From positions 62,001 to 126,000 of the forward strand of contig NZ_LMKL01000005.1 of NCBI RefSeq assembly GCF_001421505.1: a stretch of 64,000 nt of DNA. Reading direction: 5' to 3'. The position numbers were made by a program, and so were the translations under genes. Below the pieces are notes generated by a model. That model ran no database searches. It was not told the DNA's origin and saw only the letters and a program-made list of their open reading frames with translations. Source of the stretch: Sphingomonas sp. Leaf17 (GTDB lineage: Bacteria > Pseudomonadota > Alphaproteobacteria > Sphingomonadales > Sphingomonadaceae). Shown one piece after another: positions 43,995 through 52,893 of the stretch. Numbering within the stretch: the first letter of the stretch is position 1; each line of letters starts with the position of its first letter.

Positions 43995-45272
43995 TCAGCG
44001 CCGCACCAGATCCCTGGCGGCGATCGCCTCGGGCAAGTCCGCATATTTGCCGAACTCGTTGCGTGCGATCGACCGGTTGTGAACCTCGTCCGGGCCGTCG
44101 GCGAAGCGCAGCGTGCGCATCGCCGCCCAGTCATGCGCCAGCCGGAAGTCGCCCGACACGCCGCCGCCGCCATGCGCCTGGATCGCGTCGTCCAGAATCT
44201 GCAACGCCATGGTCGGGGCCGCGACCTTGATCATCGCGATTTCCAGCTGCGCCGCCTTGTTGCCGGCCTTGTCCATCATGTCCGCCGCCTTCAGGCACAG
44301 CAGCCGGGTCATCTCGATGTCGATCCGTGCCTTGGCGATCCGCTGTTCCCAGACGGACTGGTCGGCGATCCGCTTGCCGAACGCCACCCGGCTCAGCAAA
44401 CGCTTGGCCATGGCCTCGATCGCGGTTTCGGCGACGCCGATCGTGCGCATGCAGTGGTGGATCCGCCCCGGCCCCAGCCGCCCCTGTGCGATCTCGAACC
44501 CGCGGCCCTCACCCAGCAGGACGTTCTCGACCGGCACGCGGACGTTTTCCAGCACCACCTCGCCATGGCCGTGCGGCGCATGGTCGTAGCCATAGACCGA
44601 CAACATCCGTTTGATTGTCACGCCGGGCGTGTCCATCGGCACCAGGATCTGGCTCTGCTGGCTGTGGCGCGCGCCCTCCGTCGCGGTCTTGCCCATGACG
44701 ATGGCGATCTTGCAGCGGGGATCGCCCACCCCGCTCGACCACCATTTCGTGCCGTTGATGACATAATGATCGCCGTCGCGCACCATCGAGGTTTCGATAT
44801 TGGTGGCGTCGGACGAGGCGACCGCCGGTTCGGTCATCAGGAACGCCGAGCGGATCTCCCCGCGCATCAGCGGCCCGAGATACGCCTCCTTCTGCGCGCG
44901 GGTGCCGTAGCGGTGGAATACCTCCATGTTGCCGGTATCGGGAGCGGAGCAGTTGAAGCACTCCGACGCCCAGCCGACCTTGCCCATCTCCTCGGCACAC
45001 AAAGCGTATTCGAGGTTGGTCAGCTGCGTGCCCTCGAACACGAAACTGTCGTCGACGTGCGTCTGACCCGAGTGCGGCGGCATGAAGAAGTTCCAGAGAC
45101 CGGCGGCCTTGGCCTTGTCCTTCATCTCCTCGATGACCGGCAGCACCTTCCAGCGCTCGCCCTCATGCGCCTGACGGTCGTAATCGTCCTGTCGCGGACG
45201 GATATTCTGGTCGATGAAGGCCCTCACCCGGTCCCGGAAATAGGTTTCACGTTCGCTGAGGGTGAAGTCCAT
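43995..45272 (-). CDS. acyl-CoA dehydrogenase, ACAD10/11 dehydrogenase-domain type
   Basis: A 425-residue flavoprotein. Both cofactor motifs are present in one chain: [12 protein letters not shown] and DGPDEVH (392-398), unlike the split pairs nearby. The stretches [38 protein letters not shown] and TKWWSSG look very like the C-terminal half of animal ACAD10/ACAD11. In that family the enzyme acts on 4-phosphoacyl-CoA to give an enoyl-CoA after loss of phosphate. The start is ATG 45272, with GGAGAG just upstream. It is the first gene of the operon and diverges from the TetR-type regulator. Confidence 0.93.
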   Translation of the reverse strand: MDFTLSERETYFRDRVRAFIDQNIRPRQDDYDRQAHEGERWKVLPVIEEMKDKAKAAGLWNFFMPPHSGQTHVDDSFVFEGTQLTNLEYALCAEEMGKVGWASECFNCSAPDTGNMEVFHRYGTRAQKEAYLGPLMRGEIRSAFLMTEPAVASSDATNIETSMVRDGDHYVINGTKWWSSGVGDPRCKIAIVMGKTATEGARHSQQSQILVPMDTPGVTIKRMLSVYGYDHAPHGHGEVVLENVRVPVENVLLGEGRGFEIAQGRLGPGRIHHCMRTIGVAETAIEAMAKRLLSRVAFGKRIADQSVWEQRIAKARIDIEMTRLLCLKAADMMDKAGNKAAQLEIAMIKVAAPTMALQILDDAIQAHGGGGVSGDFRLAHDWAAMRTLRFADGPDEVHNRSIARNEFGKYADLPEAIAARDLVRR

Positions 45273-45309
45273 GCACGCTCTCCGGTCGATATCAGTGTCG
45301 GCCTGCGGC

Positions 45310-45337
45310 TTAGACCATACCGAATATTCGGTAAAGT
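45310..45337 (+). promoter_or_regulatory. candidate promoter of the double-TetR gene
   Basis: TTAGAC (45310-45315) and TAAAGT (45332-45337) are 16 bases apart on the plus strand. A perfect palindrome fills the spacer, as expected for a self-repressing regulator. The message would have a leader of roughly 90 bases before the ATG at 45432. Confidence 0.45.
45318..45333. promoter_or_regulatory. 16-bp palindromic operator candidate
   Basis: TACCGAATATTCGGTA is a perfect 16-base palindrome in the gap between the ACAD operon and the divergent regulator. Size and symmetry fit a TetR-family operator, and it overlaps the candidate promoters on both strands. The next bases on each side are not complementary, so the symmetry ends there. 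Confidence 0.75.
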
Positions 45338-45353
45338 GCGAACCGAGGTACAA
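45324..45353 (-). promoter_or_regulatory. candidate promoter of the ACAD-ADH-kinase-SDR operon
   Basis: On the minus strand TTGTAC (45348-45353) and GAATAT (45324-45329) are 18 bases apart. The second box lies within the palindrome, so a bound TetR protein would block polymerase. The predicted leader is about 45 bases. Confidence 0.4.
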
Positions 45354-45431
45354 CTCGGCTTTGATTAGAAGACACGACGCCATGCCCGAAAAATGACTGT
45401 CCCTGCGAAGCGATCTTGCTACAGTCCACCG

Positions 45432-46685
45432 ATGACCGATACGGGGCTCGATGCGAGCGATACCACCGCTGATGGTGGGCAGGGAACGAAGCGCTTCCGG
45501 GCGAAGCGCGATGCGATCCTGGCGGCGGCGGCCGCCGCGATCAACGAACAGAGCGCGAAAGGCATGACCTTCGCCGATGTCGCGCGCCGGGTCGGCCTGA
45601 ACACCACCAGCGTCACCTATTATTTCAAGCGCAAGGAGGAGCTGGCCGCCGCCGCGTTCGAGCATACGCTGGAACGGCTGACCGCCATGCTCGACGAGGC
45701 TATGCAGGAACCGACGCCGGAACTGCGCGTCGCCCGGTATCTCGCGCTGAACATCGACCGGCTGGCCCGCATCGAACGCGGCGAGGAAACCGCCTTCGCC
45801 GTCCTGTCGGACCTGCGCGCGACCGAGGATCCGATCCGGTCGCGGCTGATGGCCGGGTGGCAGCGGGTGTTCCGCAAGACGCGCGGACTTTGGGGTCACG
45901 CGCCCGACCGGGCGCACACCGACCTGCACGGCGCACGCGCGCACGTCCTGCTGGAAAATACCTTCTGGCTGCCGATCTGGATCGCGCGCTACGAACCCGA
46001 TCAATATGCGCGGGTCGAGGCGCGATTGATGGACGTGTTCCGTCACGGAGTCGCCGGTCCCGACGCCCGCTGGAACCCCACGCTGCTCGACCTGGAGCAT
46101 GACGGTGCGGAGCCGGGGCGCAGGGCCTTCCTGCTGGCGGCGACGCGGCTCATCAACGAACTGGGCTATCGCGGCGCGTCGGTGCAGCGGATCGCGTCGG
46201 AGCTGAACGTCACAAAAGGCAGCTTCTACCATCACCTCGATGCCAAGGACGATCTGGTCATCGCGTGCTACAAGCGCAGTTTCGATACGATCGTCGATGC
46301 GCAGCAGCAGGCCGATGCCGCGGGTGGCAGCCACTGGCAGCGCCTGACCAGCGCCATCGCGACGTTGCTGGACGTCCAGTTCTCCGAACGGGAACCCTTG
46401 TTGCGGACGACAGCGCTCAGCGGACTGCCGATCGAGGTGCGCCGGGCGATGGTCGACCGGTCGAACCGGATCGCGCGGCGCTATGCCGGGACGATGATGG
46501 ACGGCATCGCCGAAGGGTCGATCCGCCCGGTCGACGCGCTGATCGCGGCGCAGGCGTTGATGGCGGTGCAGAACGCGGCGTTCGACATGCGCAAATGGGC
46601 CAGTACCATGCCACGCGACCGGGCAGTGGCGATGTATGCCTCGACCCTGTTGTACGGTCTGTTCGACGACCGGGCGGCGGGATAA
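45432..46685 (+). CDS. TetR-type regulator with two DNA-binding domains
   Basis: A 417-residue protein that is twice the normal length of TetR-family regulators. It holds two helix-turn-helix regions: about 46-67 ([23 protein letters not shown]) and 249-270 ([22 protein letters not shown]), each followed by its own helical region ([14 protein letters not shown] after the first; [21 protein letters not shown] after the second). A single chain could act as a built-in dimer, or read two sites. It probably represses the divergent ACAD operon through the palindrome at 45318-45333 and responds to an acyl-CoA. An ATG at 45393 is an alternative start. Confidence 0.88.
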   Translation: MTDTGLDASDTTADGGQGTKRFRAKRDAILAAAAAAINEQSAKGMTFADVARRVGLNTTSVTYYFKRKEELAAAAFEHTLERLTAMLDEAMQEPTPELRVARYLALNIDRLARIERGEETAFAVLSDLRATEDPIRSRLMAGWQRVFRKTRGLWGHAPDRAHTDLHGARAHVLLENTFWLPIWIARYEPDQYARVEARLMDVFRHGVAGPDARWNPTLLDLEHDGAEPGRRAFLLAATRLINELGYRGASVQRIASELNVTKGSFYHHLDAKDDLVIACYKRSFDTIVDAQQQADAAGGSHWQRLTSAIATLLDVQFSEREPLLRTTALSGLPIEVRRAMVDRSNRIARRYAGTMMDGIAEGSIRPVDALIAAQALMAVQNAAFDMRKWASTMPRDRAVAMYASTLLYGLFDDRAAG

Positions 46686-46701
46686 TCATTGCGCGGGAAG
46701 A

Positions 46702-46735
46702 CCGCTGCCGCCGTGGCGGCAACGGCTTCCTTTTC
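46702..46735 (+). terminator. terminator after the double-TetR gene
   Basis: CCGCTGCCGCC (46702-46712) pairs with GGCGGCAACGG (46715-46725) with one mismatch, followed by CTTCCTTTTC. It lies 16 bases after the stop and reaches the end of the convergent MFS gene. Confidence 0.55.
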
Positions 46736-48050
46736 AATGTGCCAGCCGAACCGCCGCCTCATCCCGCTTCAGCAGCACACCCGCGCGCCAGTAATGGAAG
46801 ATCGCCCAGGGCGTGAGCATCGCCACGATCGCCATCGCATAGCGCAGCGAGTCCGCGCCGAAACTGGGGGCCAGCAGATCGCTCAATCGCCCGACGATCA
46901 ACGGTCCCAACCCCAGACCCACCATATTGATAACCAGCAGCGTGATCGCCGCCCACATCGCCCGCAGCCGCAAAGGGGCCAGATGCTGGATCAGCGCGAA
47001 GCTCGGTCCCAGATAGCTGTTGGCGAAGATCAGCGACACAAAATACAAACCGATCGCCAACGTCGCATCCTCGACCAGATAGAAGCCGAGCATGAACGGC
47101 AGCGCCAGCAGCTTCATCACCGCGACGACCCAGCTTTGCACATGCAAACCGCGTCGCTTGGCCAGCGCATCGGCGATGCGTCCACCGAAAATCGCCGAAA
47201 CGGACCCCAGCAACGCGCCGGGCAGCGCGACATATTTGGATACGTCCAGCATCGACAGGCCAAGCGACCGCTGCATATAGCTTGGTCCCCAGCCGGTCAG
47301 CGCATAGCCGATCATCGACGTCAGCGTGACGGCAACGACCAGGTGAAGCGCCCGGCTGTTCTGCCAGATCGAGGCGAACCCCTGCATGATCCCGGGCTGC
47401 GCGCCACCCTCGACCGCGCGCGCCGCATCCGACAGCCCGCGTCGCGGCTCGACCACGAAGAACCGTACCAGCAACGCCAGCGCCACGCCGGGCAGCCCCA
47501 CGGTAAACATCGCCACGCGCCATCCGAATGAATGGGCGACGACCCCGCCGATCATCGTCCCGAACCCCGCGCCCAGCACGACGCCCAGCGAATAGATCGC
47601 CATCGCGCTCGCCCGTTTTTCCGGCGGGTACAGATCGGCGATGATCGAATGGCTGGGCGGACTGGATCCCGCCTCGCCAATGCCGACGCCAACCCGCGCC
47701 AGCATCAGTTGGATGAAGTTCTGCGCCAGCCCGCACAGCGCGGTCATCAGGCTCCATACCGCGAGACTGCCGGCGATGATGTTGCGCCGGCTGGTCCGGT
47801 CCGCCAGCCGCGCGATCGGGATGCCGAGCGTTGCATAGAACACCGCGAACACCAGCCCCGACAGCAGCCCGAGCTGCGTATCGGTCAGCACCAGATCCGC
47901 CTTGATCCGCTCCAGCAGGATCGCGAGGATCTGCCGATCCATGTAACTGAAGAAATAGGTCGCGGTCAGCAGCGCCAGCGTCAGGCTCCGTCGACGCAGC
48001 GCCAGCGTATCGGCGATTTCCGGCGCGGCCCGCGCCTTGTCGAGCAGCAC
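46734..48050 (-). CDS. MFS transporter (spinster-like)
   Basis: A 438-residue 12-helix carrier of the major facilitator superfamily. The start of the first helix (LTATYFFSYMDRQILAILLERIKADL) and the loop LADRTSRRNIIA are typical of the spinster/Spns-like subgroup, often found with aromatic- or lipid-degradation genes. The substrate is unknown and is probably the acid or ester handled by the neighbouring CoA enzymes. A GTG start lies three bases after the stop of the acyl-CoA dehydrogenase upstream. Confidence 0.87.
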   Translation of the reverse strand: MLLDKARAAPEIADTLALRRRSLTLALLTATYFFSYMDRQILAILLERIKADLVLTDTQLGLLSGLVFAVFYATLGIPIARLADRTSRRNIIAGSLAVWSLMTALCGLAQNFIQLMLARVGVGIGEAGSSPPSHSIIADLYPPEKRASAMAIYSLGVVLGAGFGTMIGGVVAHSFGWRVAMFTVGLPGVALALLVRFFVVEPRRGLSDAARAVEGGAQPGIMQGFASIWQNSRALHLVVAVTLTSMIGYALTGWGPSYMQRSLGLSMLDVSKYVALPGALLGSVSAIFGGRIADALAKRRGLHVQSWVVAVMKLLALPFMLGFYLVEDATLAIGLYFVSLIFANSYLGPSFALIQHLAPLRLRAMWAAITLLVINMVGLGLGPLIVGRLSDLLAPSFGADSLRYAMAIVAMLTPWAIFHYWRAGVLLKRDEAAVRLAH

Positions 48051-48053
48051 GGA

Positions 48054-49121
48054 TCAGTATCCGTTCAGGCGGGCGAACCGTTCGCGGTGGAACGCCGCAT
48101 TGCCCCACATCGCCTCCAGCACCGCCGCGCGCTTCAGATACAGGCCCGCATCATGTTCGTCGGTCATCCCGATGCCACCGTGCAGCTGCACCATTTCCCG
48201 GCTGACCAGTCTGAGCGTCTCGCCGCCGACGGCCTTGGCCAGACTGACCGCCTGGTCGACGTCGGACCGACCGGAATCGATCGCCTCAAGCGCGCCCTCC
48301 ACCGCCGATCGCATCAGTTCGAGTTCGGTGAACATCTTCGCCATGCGGTGCTGCAGCGCCTGAAAGGTCGACAGTTGCTGGCCGAATTGGACCCGCGTCT
48401 TCAGGAAATCGTTGGTCACGCCGAACGCCTGTTCGGCCAGCCCCAGCATTTCGGCGGCCAGCAGGGCGGTTGCCCGGTCGATGATCGTCGCGGTCAGATC
48501 GGGTCCGCCCAGCCGGATCGCCGGTGCCTGGTCGAACCGGATTTCGGCGTGGCTGCGCGAATCCGCCATGCGGCGCGGCGAGCGGGTGATCCCGTCCTCG
48601 CCCGTCACCAGATACAGGCCATCGACCGCCGATACGACGAAGGCATGCGCGGCATCGCCCTCCGCCACGAACATCTTGGTGCCGGTCAGGCGGCCGTCGA
48701 CGACGGTCGTTGCCAGCTTGCGCGGATCATGCACCGGCCCCTCGTCGATCGCCAGCGTCACGATCGCCTCGCCAGACGCGATGCGCGGCAGCCACTGGTC
48801 TTGCGCCGCTTCGGACTCGCCAAGCGAGATGGCGGTCGCGGCCGGCCCGGTCGAAGCCAGCGGCGACGCCGCCAGATTGCGTCCCAGCTGCTCGATCACC
48901 AGCCCCAGTGAGAGATAGCCGAACGCCGATCCGCCATGCGCCTCCGGCACGACCACCCCGGCCCAGCCCATCTGGCCCATTTCGGTCCAGGCATCGGCGT
49001 CGAATCCCTCGACCGGCGCTGCGCTGCGCAGGCGGCGAAAGGCGGCAACCGGCGATTCGTTATCGGCCCATTCGCGCGCCATGTCGCGCAGCATCGTCTG
49101 TTCTTCGTTCAGCAAGGCCAT
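48054..49121 (-). CDS. acyl-CoA dehydrogenase, beta-type partner of pair 2
   Basis: A 355-residue protein, paralogue of the 37569-38696 gene, with HGGIGMTDE (314-322) and no GGxSEIQ motif at the C-terminus (ends FHRERFARLNGY). The substrate domain starts MALLNEEQTMLRDMAREW. The start is ATG 49121, with GGGAG 11 bases upstream; the extension from 49157 lacks family match. It lies 80 bases after the alpha-type partner gene and just before the MFS gene. Confidence 0.91.
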   Translation of the reverse strand: MALLNEEQTMLRDMAREWADNESPVAAFRRLRSAAPVEGFDADAWTEMGQMGWAGVVVPEAHGGSAFGYLSLGLVIEQLGRNLAASPLASTGPAATAISLGESEAAQDQWLPRIASGEAIVTLAIDEGPVHDPRKLATTVVDGRLTGTKMFVAEGDAAHAFVVSAVDGLYLVTGEDGITRSPRRMADSRSHAEIRFDQAPAIRLGGPDLTATIIDRATALLAAEMLGLAEQAFGVTNDFLKTRVQFGQQLSTFQALQHRMAKMFTELELMRSAVEGALEAIDSGRSDVDQAVSLAKAVGGETLRLVSREMVQLHGGIGMTDEHDAGLYLKRAAVLEAMWGNAAFHRERFARLNGY

Positions 49122-49201
49122 GATCGGTACAACTCCCGGATGTTGTGGATCGGGCAATCACCGGGCCGCGCGCACGCGATCCACCGGTGCGGCCCGTGAC
49201 A

Positions 49202-50419
49202 TTACTGGTGGTCGAGCATCCCCAGGATGCGCTTGGCAATGACGTTGTTCTGGATCTCGCTCGACCCGCCATAGATCGACACCGCCTTGCCCCATAGCCA
49301 TGTCCGGGTCTGCTCCAGCTCGGCATCGGTAAAACCCGCACCCTCCCAGCCAAGCCCGTTCATGCCCATGATCTCGATCGCCAGTTCGGCGCGGTCCTGC
49401 GTGATCCGCGCACCGACATTCTTGAAGATGGAGGTCGCGGCCGATGGTCCCTGTGCTGATTTCGCCTCGATCGCCGCACGCCGCAGCGTCAGCGCGAACG
49501 CCCGCTTGTCCATCTCGTGCCGGACGATACGCATCCGCAGATCGCTGTCGGAAACCTTGCCGCCGTCGTCACCGCGATACTGTTTGGCCATGTCGGCCAG
49601 CGGCGACACCTGGAACAGTCGCGCCGCGCTCGCACCACCGCCGGACAGGTTCTGCCGCTCATGCTGGAGCAGCCGCTTGCCGATGGTCCAGCCCTGCCCT
49701 TCCTCGCCGACCAGATTGCCCTTCGGCACCTGCACATCGGTGAAGAACGTCTCGCAGAACGGCGACGAGCCGGAAATCAGCCGGATCGGTTTCACCTCGA
49801 CGCCGGGGCTTTTCATGTCGATCAGCAGGAAGCTGATACCCTCATGCTTGCGCGTCTTGTCGGTGCGGACGAGCGCGAAGCATTTGTCGGCCCATTGCCC
49901 GCCGCTGGTCCAGGTCTTCTGCCCGTTGACCAGATAGTGATCGCCCCGGTCCTCAGCGAACATCTGCAAGCTGGCCAGGTCGGAGCCGGCACCCGGCTCG
50001 GAATAACCCTGACACCAGCGAACCTCACCCTTCGCGATAGCGGGGATATGCTCCAGCTTCTGCGCCTCGCTGCCATATTCCAGCAGGGTCGGGCCGAACA
50101 TCATCACGCCCATGCCGCCGATCGGGTTCCAGGCCCCGATGCGTGCCATTTCTTCGCTCAGCACCCGCGCCTCGGCCCGGTTCAGGCCGCCGCCGCCATA
50201 GGCCGCGGGCCAGGTCGGTACGCCCCAGCCCTTCTCGCCCATCGCCTGTTGCCACGCGCGCTCGTCGTCGCTCGGCGCGCTTGGTCCCTCCAGCGCCGAC
50301 AGCGACCCGTCCTTGCCCCGAAGCGATGCCGGGAAATGCGCGGCAAGCCATTCGCGAACGTCCTTGCGGAATCCGTCGAGCGGGTCGGTGCCGGTGTCGA
50401 GCGTGGCGGCGGTCGCCAT
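49202..50419 (-). CDS. acyl-CoA dehydrogenase, alpha-type partner of pair 2
   Basis: A 405-residue protein, paralogue of the 36343-37524 gene, with CQGYSEPGAGSDLASL, GQKTWTSGGQWADKCF and the C-terminal GGSSEIQ (384-390). It lacks a QxxGGxG motif (reads MGMNGLGWEG), and the downstream gene carries it instead. AGGAGA precedes the ATG at 50419 by six bases. Divergent from the GST gene across a 179-base gap. Confidence 0.92.
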   Translation of the reverse strand: MATAATLDTGTDPLDGFRKDVREWLAAHFPASLRGKDGSLSALEGPSAPSDDERAWQQAMGEKGWGVPTWPAAYGGGGLNRAEARVLSEEMARIGAWNPIGGMGVMMFGPTLLEYGSEAQKLEHIPAIAKGEVRWCQGYSEPGAGSDLASLQMFAEDRGDHYLVNGQKTWTSGGQWADKCFALVRTDKTRKHEGISFLLIDMKSPGVEVKPIRLISGSSPFCETFFTDVQVPKGNLVGEEGQGWTIGKRLLQHERQNLSGGGASAARLFQVSPLADMAKQYRGDDGGKVSDSDLRMRIVRHEMDKRAFALTLRRAAIEAKSAQGPSAATSIFKNVGARITQDRAELAIEIMGMNGLGWEGAGFTDAELEQTRTWLWGKAVSIYGGSSEIQNNVIAKRILGMLDHQ

Positions 50420-50436
50420 GGCCTGTCTCCTGAAAG

Positions 50437-50454
50437 CCGAATATGAATATCGGG
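50437..50454. promoter_or_regulatory. imperfect palindrome upstream of dehydrogenase pair 2
   Basis: CCGAATAT (50437-50444) and ATATCGGG (50447-50454) form an imperfect inverted repeat, six of eight matching. It shares the half-site ATATTCGG with the perfect palindrome at 45318-45333. It lies just upstream of the ribosome site of the minus-strand dehydrogenase. The remainder of the gap holds small inverted repeats (CTTGGC...GCCAAG at 50536-50550) and no gene. Confidence 0.4.
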
Positions 50455-50598
50455 TATGCCGCTGTCTGGCACGGATCGACGCCCGACGCAAAGGGGCTGA
50501 CGCATGTCCGGCCCGAAGACGGACGTCGAGTCCGACTTGGCGAAGCCAAGGGCACGCCCCATTTGCGAACGCACATCACCGCCCCACGGAGACCAACC

Positions 50599-51288
50599 AT
50601 GATCGACCTGCACTATTGGCCCACGCCGAACGGCCAAAAGATCACGCTTTTTCTGGAGGAAGCGGGGCTGGAATACCGGATCGTGCCGGTCAACATCGGC
50701 AAGGGCGAGCAGTTCGCCCCCGCGTTTCTGGCGATCGCCCCCAACAACCGGATGCCGGCGATCGTCGATCATGCCCCCACTGGCGGTGGCGAACCCGTCA
50801 GCGTTTTCGAATCCGGTGCCATCCTGCTCTACCTGGCCGAGAAGACCGGGCGATTCCTCAGCGCCGATCCCCGCGACCGGATCGCGACGATCCAGTGGCT
50901 GATGTGGCAGATGGGCGGCCTTGGCCCGATGCTTGGCCAGAACCACCATTTCAACCGCTATGCACCCGAGAAGATCGACTATGCGATCAATCGCTATGTC
51001 AACGAAACCCGTCGCTTGTACGGCGTGCTGAATACACAGCTGGAGGGTCGCGACTTCATCGTCGGCGACTATTCCATCGCCGACATGGCCTGCTATCCCT
51101 GGATCGTCCCGCACGAGGCACAGGGTCAGAACCTCGACGACTTCCCGCATCTGAAGGCGTGGTTCACGCGGATTGCCGACCGGCCCGCAACCGCCGCCGC
51201 CTATGCCCGGGGCGATGCCGTCAGCACGCAGCCGACGGTCAATGCCGACAGCGCCAGAATCCTGTTCGGCCAGACCGGGCAAAACTGA
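50599..51288 (+). CDS. glutathione S-transferase (YfcG/Nu-like)
   Basis: A 229-residue cytosolic GST. The N-terminal thioredoxin domain starts MIDLHYWPTPNGQKITLFLEEAGLEY, typical of the YfcG/YghU (Nu-class) group, and includes NKGEQFAPAFLAIAPNNRMPAIVD-type residues. The C-terminal helical domain has DYSIADMACYPWIV. The family catalyses disulfide-bond reductase or conjugation reactions. A detoxifying role within this catabolic island is inferred from context only. GGAGA lies eight bases before the ATG. Confidence 0.9.
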   Translation: MIDLHYWPTPNGQKITLFLEEAGLEYRIVPVNIGKGEQFAPAFLAIAPNNRMPAIVDHAPTGGGEPVSVFESGAILLYLAEKTGRFLSADPRDRIATIQWLMWQMGGLGPMLGQNHHFNRYAPEKIDYAINRYVNETRRLYGVLNTQLEGRDFIVGDYSIADMACYPWIVPHEAQGQNLDDFPHLKAWFTRIADRPATAAAYARGDAVSTQPTVNADSARILFGQTGQN

Positions 51289-51300
51289 CCAGCACAAGGC

Positions 51301-51347
51301 AAGGTCGCACGACTTAGAATATTGCGTATGGTGTCAGCCGCGACCTT
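51301..51347. other. 8-bp inverted repeat upstream of the acyl-CoA ligase
   Basis: AAGGTCGC (51301-51308) and GCGACCTT (51340-51347) are exact reverse complements around 31 bases that hold TTAGAATATT. It lies in the 75-base gap between the GST and the ligase and ends 16 bases before the ligase ATG. It could be an operator or the stem of a leader structure. Confidence 0.45.
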
Positions 51348-51363
51348 CACCTAGCGTTGCCCG

Positions 51364-52893
51364 ATGATGACCGCGCCAGAAATGCTTGCGACCGCGTTCG
51401 CGACCCTGCCCGACCTGATCCGCGCGCATGCGGCCGAACGACCGACTCGACCGGCCATCGTCGATGATGCCGGCGGAATCGACTATGCGGCGCTTGATCG
51501 CAGGATGGACAGGATCGCGACGGCACTCCAGCGCGACGGGATCGTGCAGGGCGATGCCGTCGCGATCCTGTCCACGCCTTCGATAGACCAGGCCTGCATT
51601 TTCCTCGGCGCGCTCCGGGCCGGATGCTGTGCCGCGCCGATCGCACCGTCCGCCACGCCGATGGCCATCGCGGCGATGATCGCCGACTGCGGCGCGCGCA
51701 TCGTCTTCTGCGACGCTGCCAACGCGGGCGTGCTGGCCGACCAGCCAGTCGACGCACGGATCGTAACGTTCGGCAGCGACGACTACGCGGTGTGGCTCGG
51801 CGCGGAGGACGCCCGGCCTGCCCCCGTGATGATCGCGCCCGACGACGCGTTCAACATCATCTATTCGTCCGGCACCACCGGGATACCGAAGGGCATCGTC
51901 CAGAGCCACGCGATGCGCTGGCAGCATCTGTCGCGCAACGCGGCGGCCGGGTTCGGCGACGCGGTAACGATGATCGCCACCCCGCTCTATTCCAACACCA
52001 CGCTGGTCAGTTTCCTGCCGACGATCGGCTGGGGCGGTACGGCGGTGTTGATGGCGAAGTTCGACGCGCGCCGGTATCTGGAACTGGCGGAGCGGCACGG
52101 CGCAACGCACACCATGCTGGTCCCGGTGCAGTATCAGCGGATCATGGCCGTTCCCGACTTCGACCGGTTCGACCTGTCGCGTTTCCGCTTCAAGACCTGC
52201 ACGAGCGCGCCGTTTTCGCCCACGCTGAAGGCGGATATCCTCGCGCGCTGGCCGGGCCTGCTGGTCGAATATTACGGCATGACCGAGGGTGGGGCGTCCT
52301 GCGCACTGAACGCCACCGCGCATCCCGACAAGCTGCATACCGTCGGCCAGCCGATGCCCGGTCACGAGATCCGCCTGATCGACGACAACGGCCATGAGGT
52401 CGCGGACGGTGAGGCCGGCGAGATCGTCGGCCGCTCGGCCGCGATGATGAACGGCTATCACGGTCGTGCCGACGCCACGCGCGCGGCCGAATGGCATGAT
52501 GCCGATGGCCGCCGCTACATCCGCCACGGCGATATCGGCCGGTTCGACGATGACGGCTTCCTGATCCTGATGGACCGCAAGAAGGATCTCGTCATATCCG
52601 GCGGCTACAACATCTATCCGTCCGATCTGGAGGCGGTGCTGGCGGAGCACCCGGACGTCGCCGACTGCGCGGTGCTCGGCATGCCCAGCGAGGCGTGGGG
52701 TGAGACACCGGTCGGTGTCTTCGTGCCGCGCGGTCCCGACGCCGACCCATCGGTGATCCTCGGCTGGACCAACGACCGCCTCGGCAGGACGCAGCGCCTG
52801 TCCCGATTGATACCGATGGCGGAATTGCCCCGCAGCGCGATCGGCAAGATACTGAAGCGATCCCTGCGCGACCAGCTGGAGATGATGGCATGA
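51364..52893 (+). CDS. acyl-CoA ligase (AMP-forming)
   Basis: A 509-residue class I adenylate-forming enzyme. Key motifs are IIYSSGTTGIPKGIV (P-loop), EYYGMTEGGAS, and SAIGKILKRSLR with the catalytic lysine. Domain size is that of a medium- or long-chain acyl-CoA ligase, but the substrate is not known. Two adjacent ATGs (51364, 51367) can serve as start. Its stop overlaps the ATG of the next thioesterase as ATGA. With that gene and the dehydrogenase pair 2 it forms a second copy of the ligase/dehydrogenase-pair/thioesterase set seen at 31-39 kb. Confidence 0.92.
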   Translation: MMTAPEMLATAFATLPDLIRAHAAERPTRPAIVDDAGGIDYAALDRRMDRIATALQRDGIVQGDAVAILSTPSIDQACIFLGALRAGCCAAPIAPSATPMAIAAMIADCGARIVFCDAANAGVLADQPVDARIVTFGSDDYAVWLGAEDARPAPVMIAPDDAFNIIYSSGTTGIPKGIVQSHAMRWQHLSRNAAAGFGDAVTMIATPLYSNTTLVSFLPTIGWGGTAVLMAKFDARRYLELAERHGATHTMLVPVQYQRIMAVPDFDRFDLSRFRFKTCTSAPFSPTLKADILARWPGLLVEYYGMTEGGASCALNATAHPDKLHTVGQPMPGHEIRLIDDNGHEVADGEAGEIVGRSAAMMNGYHGRADATRAAEWHDADGRRYIRHGDIGRFDDDGFLILMDRKKDLVISGGYNIYPSDLEAVLAEHPDVADCAVLGMPSEAWGETPVGVFVPRGPDADPSVILGWTNDRLGRTQRLSRLIPMAELPRSAIGKILKRSLRDQLEMMA

